DNA of 64,000 nt from Styela clava (Eukaryota; Chordata; Ascidiacea; Stolidobranchia; Styelidae): contig NC_135258.1 in assembly GCF_964204865.1 (NCBI RefSeq), forward strand, positions 12,701,001 to 12,765,000. The letters run 5' to 3'. The notes under the pieces were generated by a model that searched no databases, was not told the origin of the DNA, and saw only the letters and a program-made list of their open reading frames with translations. The position numbers and the translations under genes were made by a program. The stretch's first letter is position 1. Every line of letters starts with the position of its first letter. Positions 37,501-48,694 of the stretch are shown one piece after another.

Positions 37501-40500
37501 CTAGCCATTTTCTTTATGCATTTGCAATAATCAGCTCTTTGTCAGATGGAAGTCACAGAATTGTATATGTAGAAGTGTATCGACAAGGATTCTAACTATT
37601 GCAAAACAGAAATACTGAGAAAAATATACGAACCTGAGCAACTAGAGGATTCATTGGTGGTCTGTTAATCATTCCATGAGGAGGCCACAACCGAGGTGGT
37701 CCCATGCCTGGTGGTGGAGGTACTGCTCTTCCTGGAGGAACCATAAAACCTTGAGGTCTTTGAAGAAGAGGGAAGCCAGGATGTGGTCCTCCGAGCCCCT
37801 TTATAAAAATAAAAATGTATGAATTTGAAATCAAAATTTTGTAATGTGCTGTTAGTATTAGGGACATATGTGAATCCATCCGCAAACCTTTTTAAAAGAA
37901 CGACTCTGACACACTTACAGTTGACAGAATTTTTTTTAACGGACTCAGCCCCAAGAAAAATGAACTGAATTAACAGAAGATTTTGCGTATTTTCAATTGT
38001 TAGATATAGCGTAGTTGGCTAATGCCTTTAAGTTTCTGCATAGAATTTTGGGTGCTCCAGAAGTATGCGCACCAAGATGTCGCACAACGTGAATCCTGAC
38101 CGGTACACACATACTATGTTCAGGTTGTGCGCCATCTTGGTGCGCATACTTCTGGAGGTCCGAATTTTGATATTGATTACCATCAATATTAAAAGTCTGA
38201 AATTCAGTAACGTACAAATTCAAAATTTCGACTCCAGCTGAAATTAGTTTGACCATACGACTCCAGCTCTAATATCAATTCAAACATGCCAAAAATGACC
38301 CCACAGCTCAAGTATGCCTATATTATGTTAACTCACTAACCTGTTTGTGTGCTTGATGCATCATATCAGCTATATGTTTAGGTGGTGTTCCAATCGGCAA
38401 AGCATGTGATGTTGGGCTACCAATGATCGGAGATACTGATCTTGCAGGCAGTGATCTATCCATTCCATTATGATTCAGGTCATTGTCTTTAGGAATGCTA
38501 ATACCAAATGTTGGAGATGGTCCCCTGCATGGAAAAATAACAAACATTAAATCCCAGAGATATAATTTAGCCTGTAGTGTTCTAGAAATAAATTAAAATA
38601 TAGGTTAATCTTATCAATAACTGAGTAATAACACAATGGATTGTGCATAGTCAAATTGTTATTTCAAGGCAAGAAATAGCAGGAATTTGTAGTCACAGTA
38701 ACATCAATCCTCTAGGAACAAGATATTATATCTCCTATATATACCTAAACACAACATGCCAGACAAACCTTATTCAGTTCTGTTATTAATTCCTAATCTG
38801 GTGTGCCATGCAAACACAAAATTGTTTCCACCCATACAGTGAATTAGAATGAGATTTGACATTTGTATCAGGTAAAAAAATTACGAGTTATTATAATTGC
38901 ATGGTGATCAGCTAAAGGTATATCCCATTCCGTCAATATAATTCTATTTAAACTTACACATTTGCATCAAATTTTTTCATCCCAGTAAGTGGCAGAAAGG
39001 ACGATCCAACATGTTTATTTTCAAAAATCATGATATAAATGAAAATCAATTTCACTGTAAATTACATTCTGCTTACCTCAGTTGACTACCCGAGAATTCC
39101 CTCTCCAAGTCCTCAGCTCTTAACATAGATTGTTTCTGAGCAAACATGTGACGAAGTAAATCTTCAGATTGCGACGTTATTGGCCAACTTTGTGGCATGG
39201 GATTTGCTTTTACAGCTGAAAGAATTGCTTCATCCTATAATATAAAATTAAACTACTAATAGCATTAAAAATAAAAAGTAATAATATCAGGATGATTTTA
39301 GACACAAAAACAAATGCCTAAATATTTTGCAAGTGTGCTATTTTATGGATAATTTTTTTATAGTAGTATCCAAACGCAAAGCTTAATAAATAGGCATTGA
39401 AAATTGAAAAATTTGAACGGCAATACGTTATTCATTTCTGCCCGAAACCCTTTCCTCAAGACAAAAAAATTCATACCACAGGAGCTTATTAACATTCCTA
39501 AGAATATAATACCATATCTGGTATGTCCTCAAAATTTCTTATTTTTATGCAAGCAAAATCAATTTTTCAGAAATTCAGAATTAAACAAAGGCATATCCAA
39601 CATTAAAATGAACAAATGACAAGATAAAAAAAGCGAGCAAAAAACTTGCCTCAAATTCGGGTGACGTAGTTTTAGTCATCATTTTCTTCAACTTTTCATT
39701 CAACATTTGACGTTCCAATATCATGGATGGTGACTTTGTTAACGAGTCTTGAACCTCCAGATCAGTATTACTCCAGATATTACGCTGTAAAAATATTCAA
39801 ATTTACAGATTTTTATATCCAAATTACTAGGCTATTTAAAAAAATTTTGGTAGAAATAGGGCGCTCCAGAAGTATGTGTATCAATATTGAGGTAACTAAT
39901 TTTGTACGCCTATTTTACAGACGAAAGCCTATAGAAAGCGGGTATGTATATTCACTTGGCTAACACAAACAGTCCCCGAACTCGTAATAGAACTAAAATA
40001 AGGAAAGTCGAAATAAAATTATGGCCCAACCCTACACATATTAGGCGAGTCCCAGAAATAGACCAGTAATGTATGTGGTATGAGTATGTAGAACTTGTAA
40101 AGCGTATATCAACCTATACTTTAATTGCTATCATATGCGCCAAATTGATGATAACTATTCTTAAAAGAACTTGCAAAAGATTTTAATGAATTGCAACAAG
40201 TACCGGTACATTACACTGTTGCTAATGTGAAATATACAATAAATAACTCTCACCAATCCATCAGTTTGAAAGAGTGAAGCTGATGAAGATGAAGAATTTT
40301 GTGAAGAATATGTCGGAGTTATTCTACCAAAATTATTCCTTTCACCCATATATGGTGATATGAGACTGGAATAAGAATAGTATTATGTAAAAACAGAGTA
40401 ATATGGCTTGATTAAACAAGTTTTATAATATCATTAATCAATGAAATACAGCAATTCATACCTCAAAGTTAAAACAAAATTTTGGTGAGAATCTAAAATA

Positions 40501-42401
40501 TTTGTTAATAATTGAAGCTTCCAAAAAAAGGGACTATTGTCGTCGAAATTACATATTAGGGACGATAAAACATGATCCTAAAATTATTGTTTGTTGAATG
40601 CTAATAAAAATAGTTTAAATGATGAACATACCGGTAATTGTTATGGTATATTTAAAGTCAATAGGTTGAATAATTGAGGTTAATAAAAAGACGCAGAATT
40701 GGTAACTTATTCCGCTGCCAAATTTCTACAATAAACTCTTTAACTTACTCTTCTGTTAGTCTTGGATCATATGAACCCATTCGTGATTCTTTACGCAAGC
40801 TAACAATGGCAGGATCAATTGCATCTTGATCCTGGTCGCTGTTCAAGACCAGTTCTTCTACTGCAGCTGCGAGTTGTTGATTTGATAGTTCCAATTCATC
40901 TTCATCAAGATAATCTTCCATTCGCCCAACTGCACTAAGACTACTACCCCGTGAATTTTGTTCAACAAATTGATTATGTTCATCTTCCCAGTTATCATCT
41001 TCAAGAATATATTGGTAAGGTTTGAAAATACATACAATTTACTCTGAAGGCAGACTCAAAACAGACAGACATGTACAGACGCAAAAATGCATCATATGCC
41101 ACTAGGCCATATCTAAAACTCCATGTGTGAGTCTGTGAGAGTAGGATAAAAAGACAGCTTGCAAAATAACGCCTTACTATATTACAAGTATTAATTGCTT
41201 TTAAAAAATAAAGATCTCACCAACAGCTCCAGATCCAAATGTTTCATCATTCAGAAGGTCAATATTTCTTCTCGAATCATCCTTACGAAACTGAATAATA
41301 AGTAGTTTGGTCAGTAACTAAAATCTGGTTATATGATGAGGTTAGAACATTCTGAAAACTTCTTTACCGCAACTGTTTTTTTACTTAAGTCTATTAATAT
41401 ATTAAGCAAACAAGTTTGGATTTTTCAAATATCTTCAGCTTAATTACATGGCAAAACATGGGTCTCTTGTATGAGTCCTATAAATTTTTGTGCCATTGCC
41501 TTGAGCCAATATTCCTATGACTATATGAAGTACAATCAATTGTTGAATACTGACTTCATTCAGCCGCAATACAGGATTAAGGGCCCTTTAATATAACTAA
41601 ATTGTTCAGCAGTTTGCTTTGATATTTGTGGGGTTTTCTGTGGTCACTACTTCTAGATCTGTGCAAATTTTTATCCATGATATAAGACATCAAAAATTAG
41701 GGTCTAGTGTAGTAATAAGGCTCTTCAAACTATGCAAATTGTCATCCAAGACGCGCAGACGATCACCCGAAATCAAGCAAGATATTTCTCTCGTTTTCGC
41801 GTCGCAACAATCCCGATCAGTGAGAGATCGTTGTTGTTAGTGAGTTCTTTATCGTCGATGCAGATGCCATTTCGGGTGACCGTAGGTATACTTTGGCAAG
41901 CTCTATGACGTGATTGTGAAGTAATTTTGGATGGTGTAGTCAGGTGGGGGTTAGGATTGACATGTGCAAAAATCGTTTTGCTACGCCCACTAGAAGTACT
42001 TGAGGTACGAAACTACATGAGACTCAAAACTTAATTCATATAAATACAACCCATTCGACAAAATTTCAACTCCCCATTTTCCAGTTTTCAGATTTGGATA
42101 AAAAAGTTTTGATTGAATTCGAAATAACAAAATCCTAACTAAAGCATTTTAAAATTTGAACCTCTGACTAAAAAAAGTTAAGGACTTGGTATCCACTTGA
42201 CAGTCAGATTGCTTCAGAAAAGTATAAAAAATACTGGAATACAACTGTCCAATACGGTACCAGTAAAACTATCACACATGACTTAAAGTCAATGAGCAGA
42301 CTAAAAACGCACATTTTACCCACACATACATAATTCTATTTGATTAGAACATTTTTATATCTCACCTGAGATTTTGAAGCAAAGAAAAAGGGGTCGCTCA
42401 T
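31541..42401 (-). CDS. PATL1: PAT1 homolog (mRNA decapping activator), 18 coding exons
   Basis: Span includes introns. Exons in transcript order: 42401-42366, 41290-41221, 40998-40749, 40365-40254, 39784-39650, 39234-39077, 38524-38341, 37798-37634, 36896-36676, 35835-35547, 35349-35232, 34907-34804, 34646-34584, 34041-33787, 33303-33229, 32886-32770, 32393-32308, 31760-31541. They total 2658 nt (885 aa) in phase. The N-terminus MSDPFFFASKSQ resembles fly PAT1. NDETFGSGAVDDNW (about residues 26-39) carries the DETF motif that binds DDX6 helicase. A Pro-rich middle with SPIIGSP and PIGTPPK follows. Then come the conserved RDPYAYLM...EKEWVIKIQMM block (about 510-540), SLGKLTVSSVYNPR, IRKGKRLACRVLPLL, and a helical C-terminus with FGIS and WNDFISS, where family members bind Lsm1-7 and DCP2. 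It acts in cytoplasmic P-bodies, linking deadenylated mRNA to decapping. Introns 5 and 15 need GC donors (GAG|gcaagt and GAT|gcaagt) to keep phase. Confidence 0.9.
31902..32052. mobile_element. MITE with internal tandem GTAAAGTG repeats in the last PATL1 intron
   Basis: A 151-bp element with ends TCGGGTGTCTCGAAAATG and CATTTTCAAAACACC, flanked by exact gcttcaag (31894-31901 and 32053-32060). The interior consists of repeated blocks such as GTAAAGTGAGACATGTGG, and the whole can fold back on itself. Confidence 0.8.
36970..37175. repeat. Dispersed repeat related to the palindromic MITE, PATL1 intron 8
   Basis: Aligns with 39861-40045 in the same orientation. Shared segments are GTGTATCAATAT, AACTAATTTTGT, AACTTGGCTAACGCAGACAG (CACTTGGCTAACACAAACAG in the other copy) and AATAAAATTATGGCC. 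Its right part ends in CTAACCTGGTACACACACT, the loop sequence of the palindromic MITEs. Confidence 0.6.
38051..38161. mobile_element. Palindromic 111-bp MITE with perfect 8-bp target duplication, PATL1 intron 7
   Basis: The arms GGTGCTCCAGAAGTATGCGC and its complement GCGCATACTTCTGGAGG flank a loop with GACCGGTACACACATACT. The exact duplication gaattttg flanks it (38043-38050 and 38162-38169), which defines the ends and indicates hAT-type insertion. Confidence 0.85.
39861..40045. repeat. Dispersed repeat related to the palindromic MITE, PATL1 intron 4
   Basis: Begins GCGCTCCAGAAGTATGTGTA, matching the outer arm of the palindromic MITEs, then continues with sequence shared with 36970-37175. 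It may be a longer relative from which the palindromic form was derived. Confidence 0.55.
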
Positions 42402-44809
42402 TTTTTCATTCACGCCAACTAACCCCTCTGCTTCCTTTATTTTGTATTCACACGTAACAATGTCTTTACTAAGTTATGTCCTGAAGCTCCATTTCAACAT
42501 TCAAAGAGTGCTTTCACAAAAACCGGTAATGAAACCAGCTAAGTTACCGGTATAAAACGCAATATACGAAAACGCAGAGACACCTCCAACGTCCGTGACT
42601 GACAAATACTTATGGCATCTAGTGGCAAATTTGTAAAGGAACGGTATAGACTATAGAACATCAAAAACAAAAAAGAAAAGATCGTTTCGGATATGTAGTA
42701 TACTTTTTAGTATGGACATCCACATTGTCTCCAAAATGTAAAGCGTGTAAAATGTAAAGCGAAAATATGAATGTCCTAAATCAAGTGACTTTTGTGTACG
42801 AGGATTACCACATGTGGAAAGCTTGGATATCCACGAACGTTCAAAAACTTATCACTTTGTTCTATTTCGGTTTTGAAATGTCGCCAAAAGAAGCTTCCGT
42901 TCTTATGGGCGAACATATATTCTTATTGGGGCGAAATGCGGAAGTTTACCGTCATCAACCATTTGGCAAGAACCGCACGAATTCAGTTTGTTCCGATGAC
43001 AGACAATGCCCTGATTCATTCGACGTTGTACTTGGAATTTTATTATTATTCTCTCCACTCTCTTTTTCGTATGCTGCTATCGGACGCAGAATAAATGCGA
43101 TTTTCATATTTATTTCTGTGAAAGAAGGGTCAATAGCGAACTACCCATGTCGATGAATAGAATAGATAACTACTTAATTATTCCAGGTTCGTAGACTTGA
43201 ATATGGATGAAAGCGAATGATAAGAAGTCCACACGATGACGGAAACTTCGGGATACCATCTTACTAATATTGTCTCATATAGTTCTAACCAACGCAGGGC
43301 AATCAGGGTATCGACACTTGATGCCTAATTTCATTGTTGTACAATATTACGGCATCGCCAGAGATGGCGTTTTGCATATAGAAATGGCAGATTCCAGTTT
43401 CATCCTGGTCTGTAATTGTATTTTATCTTTCCGTAGACAAAAATTAAATGTCAGGACATTATGTATATACAGCGTGAAAACATCGTCATCTTCGAATAAG
43501 GCATAACTTTATTTATTCGGATACCAAGGAGCTCATATATATATATATATATATATATCAGCTCTCCTATCTTAACTATGTGATTCTAAATTGATATGCT
43601 TTTTTTTTTCTAATGTCCGCAATGTATTTTGTGTTTACTTAAGGGTTTGGTGTGGATTTGACTTGAACAATGTGTGTGATAGTGTGATATAATCAAACTT
43701 GGGCCTAGCCCACCTCTGGTCAATTTGGCATTCGATTCCAACCATAATCAGCTTGGCGATATCATTTTTAATAAATATTTTTATTTACAATATTCATATT
43801 CAATTTGGCAACTGTTGTAAAATTATCAATATGACGCGGCAATCAATTTTTATAAACTTTTTCCATTTATTATTTTATCTACAGTCTCCCGCGTAGGATA
43901 TTTTCTACTTCCTCATAACCCTGAAGTTTTGTGTGCATACGTTTCTGTGAACTAATTTAACACTTTTAAACGAGAGAACACTTACTGCTTCTTGGGCAAA
44001 ACCTTAACCTCGACCTAAATTACTGTTACGCTAATCACGGAGTCGAAATAAACTTATGTTCGACAATACTCGTACCCACTTTCAGCCTGTTGTTTACCAG
44101 CCATGGAGTCGTACGAAATGCATCGCACAAGCGAAGGTCCGCCGCTTTTTCAATTTCCCAGTTTCATGGCATTAAATAATATTCAAATTATACAACGCAC
44201 TGCTAAAAAGCAGACACCTCTTATTCTATCAGATTGGCGCAATTATCTTTTCTAGTAACAAATTTCCGCGATTGTAAATTCGGTAAATGGATGTATTTTC
44301 CAGGTTGTGTGTGAGTTAGTTTACTAGCTCACTGTGCCAGATCCATCTGACACATATGGAAGTCGAAACAATTTTCAACTAACAAAAAGTGCAATTTCAG
44401 ACGTCCAAAAGACAGTATTGAATTCTTTAAATGAAACTAAAATAATCTGGATCACCGACGTTCCCAGCGAACGAATGTAAAACGATTTATTTTTTTTAAA
44501 TTTGGAGTCAGGCCTTGGTGGCAAGCTATCGTTATTCCATTGATCACCTTCAACTTGTGACATCTTCATACCAGTGTGAGGTTTTTCTAAACATATCACA
44601 AAAGAAACAACCAATATGTGCAAAATCCTAAAATTAACACCTCGCACAACGTAAAAAAATAATAAGCAAATTATAAAAAAACAGTGCAATACTAGTCGAG
44701 ATCTAAACACTATTAATTATTTGATGAGACAGTGGTGTTTGATAAAAATATAATTATAAAGCAATATGATACTCTGCTATGATTTGAACTAAAAACAAAA
44801 TCAAGAACA
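42402..44809. other. Intergenic between WDR17 and PATL1; holds the PATL1 upstream region
   Basis: No gene could be supported. It should contain the PATL1 promoter and 5'UTR and the WDR17 3'UTR. A tiny upstream reading frame sits against the PATL1 start. A minus-strand frame at 44375-44710 and a plus-strand frame at 42767-43156 match no family I know. A TA dinucleotide run occupies about 43535-43559. Confidence 0.5.
43535..43559. repeat. (TA)n microsatellite
   Basis: About 12 uninterrupted AT units. Confidence 0.9.
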
Positions 44810-47800
44810 CTAAAACGGTATTATTCTCTCTCCAGATCCCGTTGGTGAAAACTGATTCACTCTCGCCCACATAATGGCTTCATTGAGTGATATTACAGTT
44901 TTATGATCCTCCAACCAAAACACTGGTCCTCTTATTCTTTTGTTCGTTAAGGAGGAAATATTAACGTCAGAATGAGATGGCAAACCTGATCCAGCAACAA
45001 TCGTTTCATTTGCAGGATCAATCACCATTGTCTCGACTTCTGCTCTATGGAGAATTTTTTCAACAGATTGCTCTCTTTCAACACCTTCCTTCTTCACCTG
45101 TTTTTGATTAAGTGAAGAAACATATTGTTTCCACTCAGCTAAATCTTGTCGTAGTTCTTGAGAATTGAACGGAAATGTATTATTGCTGCTGTTGGGCATC
45201 AATTCAATTCTTTCAGCCATTGCTATTGCATGTTCAAATAAGGGAGTGACAACAGAAAAGTATCCACTGTTGATAGCTTTCAATGCTCCCATATACGCTG
45301 ATATTGCAAGTAAAATGTTCTTACTTAGACATTCATCTGGCTTTAAAAGAATTTTAGAGGATACAGAAAACACTGCTTCTAAACTTAGAACAGAAGGGGT
45401 TGACAATGTCCATGAACTTGACTTCAGCTCATTGCAAAGCAATTCCAAGCCAATTTTCAACCCAAGCTCAGGCGTGGAAGAGAGCAGGAAACAATACATT
45501 GATTCTATCTTTTGGCCGTCTTCTTGAAATTGTTTACCTTTTTGCTGAAAAATTATAGGGGATTCGAGTCCTGCATAGATATACAAATTTTCTCTATGGG
45601 CATCATCTCCATCATATCTTGCACATGATGCATGAATAGGACTCCACATTTGATGTAACACATTTCCCTCAGACAGTGGTATTTTTAAAATCTCAACCGC
45701 AAAAAAGTAGTGCTTTTCAGCTTCAAGTTTCCTTGAAAATAGAATTGAGGCTTCCACCAAATAACTGGAGGTGCTCTTGTTAGCAAATGCCTGCCCAACA
45801 CATAATGCAAGAAGCAATTCATTTGCATTAATGAGACAATTCATAGCCCCAACAACATCATTGTTAGAAACTAAATAAGTTGCCGCCCGACATGGATCCC
45901 CATTTGAGTACTTCTTTTTCCACAGTTTTTCAATGCAAGAAGTCCTCAACCGTTTTAAATCATCACTATCAATAGTATCATCACTGGTTTCTTCACTCTT
46001 TGTATCACCATTTTGAAGAGATTTCGGAACAGGAGCATATGAAGGAGTGCGACACTCAATAGCACTTTGCACAACTACAAGAGCATCTTCATAATCTCCT
46101 GCTAAAATCAGATCGTGAATACATGCTTGACTATCACCTGTTGCAATTTGATAACTTAGCGCTTCCACATCATTTGATTTCTTGAGAATTTTAGCATATT
46201 GTTTTGCCAGAATTCTCCAGTATTCTATGGATACACCAGGTGCAAGTGACAAAGCAGTCTCCCATCGACCAAGAGTCTTCAGCAATTCACAGTGTCGCTG
46301 TAAATTTCCTAATTTGAGATGAATTTTAGAAGCTATTTCTAACGCAGCTTCTTGCTGTCGGTTTCCAGGAGAAGAGTGACTTGCTGTAGACAGCTCTATT
46401 TCTTGTGCTTCTGCAGCTTTGTATTTAGTTATATGGCTCGTATGCAATATTCCAGTTTTATACTGAGTAGAAAGTGAACCATCCTTTGTGCCCATGGAAC
46501 AACAAGCAACATCCCAGAGATTTTCTAGGGAAGGTATAGCACAGAAGAGCTCTGAAAACCATCTATGTTTCAGAATAGGTTTCCTCTGTTTTTTCTTCAA
46601 CTCTTGAACAATCTGTTTTGACATACTTCCAGCCAATTTTAATCCGGATTGACTTCCGAAACCTTCAGTGGCAGATGCTCGAATGTCATCAAGGGGATGA
46701 CCCACAATAATTTTTGCAAACAGTAATGTTAAGGAAGAAGAAAGTGTCCATAAACGAACGGTGGAATCACGTGACGTAGAGGCTATAAGGAAAGGTGCTG
46801 AAACATGTGAAGCAAGACCATACACATCTGCACCATGATCAGTTACCACTTCTAAGCACTTCTGATTGCCTTCTCTAACATCCCATACACGTATTGTGCT
46901 GTCCCATGATCCAGATACCAAAAGATGAGGAATTTCATGATTCCAAGTCAAACCTCGAACTTTGGAAGTATGTCCAGACAAAACTCCTATACATGTAGAA
47001 TCTCCATTATTGGCAATATTCCATATCCGAATTGTGCAATCATCTGACCCAGTACAAAGAATATCTTTCACAAGGGGGTGCCACCTGATGTTGAAGACCT
47101 TTTTTGTGTGACCCATTAATTCCATGGTACACGTTGTCGTTACATCGCTGGAAACGTTCCAGATCCTGACTATGCCATCTTCACATCCAGTTGCTAATAT
47201 ATTCTTATCAAAGAGATTCCAGTCACAGCCATAAACCGAGTCTGGATGTGGATATTTCTGTACATTTTTTCCATCAAGTCTACGAACAATACAATAGCTG
47301 TCTTCTGAACAGGATGCAATTCGATGAGAATCTCTCTGGTTCCAAGCAACACAAAAAACAGCTGCATATCCGTGTTCTGAAAACCTTTTTATTACCTTTC
47401 CTTTTGTAAAATCCCAAACAAAAGCACCATGACGTCGAGTACCACAAACAACACAGTTCAAATTATCCGGTGCCCAGGATAAAGAATATATCACACCTTC
47501 ATTTCCCACAGATGTTTTGACTGCACTTAAGTCATTCACTGACCATATTTTTACTGTACCATCGAAAGAGGCCGTAGCTAGCATTCTTGGATCATCTGGT
47601 TTAAACTTGCAATCAAATATGGTCTCAATATGTCCTTGATCTTTACAGAATTTCCATTTCCTCTTTTGCAAGTCATACAGACCAACTCCACCATCACGAA
47701 ATGTACATACAACATGAGCAGGAGGTACAGAATGAGAAGAAACTTGCGACTGCGAACTCTTTCTTTGCATCGAATTTGGCTGTAAATTTTCATCATAGAA

Positions 47801-48694
47801 TTTGTCATCTTGTGTAACATCAAGCACATGAATTCCATTGAAGCCTGTGCCTTTTACTTTGAAATTTTCGAGCGGCTGATCCTGGCCAACCGTCCAAAGC
47901 CTTAGTGTTCCAGTTTCTTTGTCTCCAGTTAAGAACATACCTGGAGCTGAGTTGATCCATGAGAAGCAACAAGTGGAAACAGCCCTACTTGGTAAAAAGA
48001 AATTTGAAATTACTGAACCACTATTTGTATCAATAAGGCGGATGCCAGTTAATTTATTTGCCACGAGGAGATAATCATTGGATAATGGATCCCAGCTTAA
48101 TACAACTACAGGATCCTCAGTTTCATCATTGTCAGCAGACTTCAAAATTCTCCTCTTCCCTTGGATAATAAGTGAAATACTGCCATCATGATGTCCAAAT
48201 GCAATTGTCTTCTGCTTTGTATGATGCCATCGAAACATAGTTACTTTACCTCCACCAGAACAAGTTATATTTTTTACTGCAGAAACTTTACCAGTACTTA
48301 TATTCCATGATTCTAACTGTCCACCGACACCAATGTAAGAAATTGTTTGTGGGTCAGGCTGCCCGTTGATCCAATCAATACAATAAGATACTACCTTCAC
48401 ATTTGGAAGTTGTGCGATTACTTTTTGTTTTGAGACATCCCAGATTACTATTTTCAAGTCAGCACCAAATGTTGCAATTAAATTAGGGCATCTTGAATTC
48501 CATGCAATAGAAGATATTGTCTTTGTATGTTCTGCGTTGATAGCTGTTAACTTATACTCCTGACTGGAAGAAGAGGTTTCATATATGTAGACTGCCATTG
48601 TGGAACAGTATGCAAATTTTGACATTGTACCTACAATCATATTTGAGAACCAAGGTTGACATCCTGCAGGTAGAAGTCCTATTTGACGCATCAT
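44810..48694 (-). CDS. WDR17: WD repeat-containing protein 17, intronless full-length reading frame
   Basis: One uninterrupted frame of 1294 codons, close to the length of vertebrate WDR17 (about 1300). An in-frame TGA lies four codons before the first of two adjacent ATGs. The N-terminus (LLPAGCQPW, FAYCSTMAVYIYE) matches the family. WD40 blades run to about residue 655, with WD-type strand ends at residues 84-86 (IWD), 383-384 (IW), 426-428 (VWD), 511-512 (IW), 557-558 (IW), 603-605 (VWD) and 648-649 (LW), plus GHIETIFDCKFKPDDP at 354. The C-terminal half is a helical solenoid with RLWT then APGVSIEYW, and it ends QFSPTGSGERIIPF like the vertebrate protein. It is probably a cytoplasmic scaffold; the molecular role of the family is poorly known. 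Vertebrate WDR17 is split into many exons and the neighbouring genes here have 12-18, so the lack of introns is unusual. It could be a retrocopy that replaced the parent, or local intron loss. There are no frame breaks, so it looks functional. Confidence 0.95.
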   Translation of the reverse strand: MMRQIGLLPAGCQPWFSNMIVGTMSKFAYCSTMAVYIYETSSSSQEYKLTAINAEHTKTISSIAWNSRCPNLIATFGADLKIVIWDVSKQKVIAQLPNVKVVSYCIDWINGQPDPQTISYIGVGGQLESWNISTGKVSAVKNITCSGGGKVTMFRWHHTKQKTIAFGHHDGSISLIIQGKRRILKSADNDETEDPVVVLSWDPLSNDYLLVANKLTGIRLIDTNSGSVISNFFLPSRAVSTCCFSWINSAPGMFLTGDKETGTLRLWTVGQDQPLENFKVKGTGFNGIHVLDVTQDDKFYDENLQPNSMQRKSSQSQVSSHSVPPAHVVCTFRDGGVGLYDLQKRKWKFCKDQGHIETIFDCKFKPDDPRMLATASFDGTVKIWSVNDLSAVKTSVGNEGVIYSLSWAPDNLNCVVCGTRRHGAFVWDFTKGKVIKRFSEHGYAAVFCVAWNQRDSHRIASCSEDSYCIVRRLDGKNVQKYPHPDSVYGCDWNLFDKNILATGCEDGIVRIWNVSSDVTTTCTMELMGHTKKVFNIRWHPLVKDILCTGSDDCTIRIWNIANNGDSTCIGVLSGHTSKVRGLTWNHEIPHLLVSGSWDSTIRVWDVREGNQKCLEVVTDHGADVYGLASHVSAPFLIASTSRDSTVRLWTLSSSLTLLFAKIIVGHPLDDIRASATEGFGSQSGLKLAGSMSKQIVQELKKKQRKPILKHRWFSELFCAIPSLENLWDVACCSMGTKDGSLSTQYKTGILHTSHITKYKAAEAQEIELSTASHSSPGNRQQEAALEIASKIHLKLGNLQRHCELLKTLGRWETALSLAPGVSIEYWRILAKQYAKILKKSNDVEALSYQIATGDSQACIHDLILAGDYEDALVVVQSAIECRTPSYAPVPKSLQNGDTKSEETSDDTIDSDDLKRLRTSCIEKLWKKKYSNGDPCRAATYLVSNNDVVGAMNCLINANELLLALCVGQAFANKSTSSYLVEASILFSRKLEAEKHYFFAVEILKIPLSEGNVLHQMWSPIHASCARYDGDDAHRENLYIYAGLESPIIFQQKGKQFQEDGQKIESMYCFLLSSTPELGLKIGLELLCNELKSSSWTLSTPSVLSLEAVFSVSSKILLKPDECLSKNILLAISAYMGALKAINSGYFSVVTPLFEHAIAMAERIELMPNSSNNTFPFNSQELRQDLAEWKQYVSSLNQKQVKKEGVEREQSVEKILHRAEVETMVIDPANETIVAGSGLPSHSDVNISSLTNKRIRGPVFWLEDHKTVISLNEAIMWARVNQFSPTGSGERIIPF

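Noticed and set aside
42767..43156. 129-codon plus-strand open frame
   Set aside because: No recognisable family, no splice context, and a second overlapping frame of similar length; probably chance in the PATL1 upstream region.
44375..44710. 111-codon minus-strand frame after WDR17 (contains KPHTGMKMSQVEGD)
   Set aside because: WDR17 already ends with its conserved C-terminus at 44810. The piece looks exon-like but has no partner exon and no family I know.
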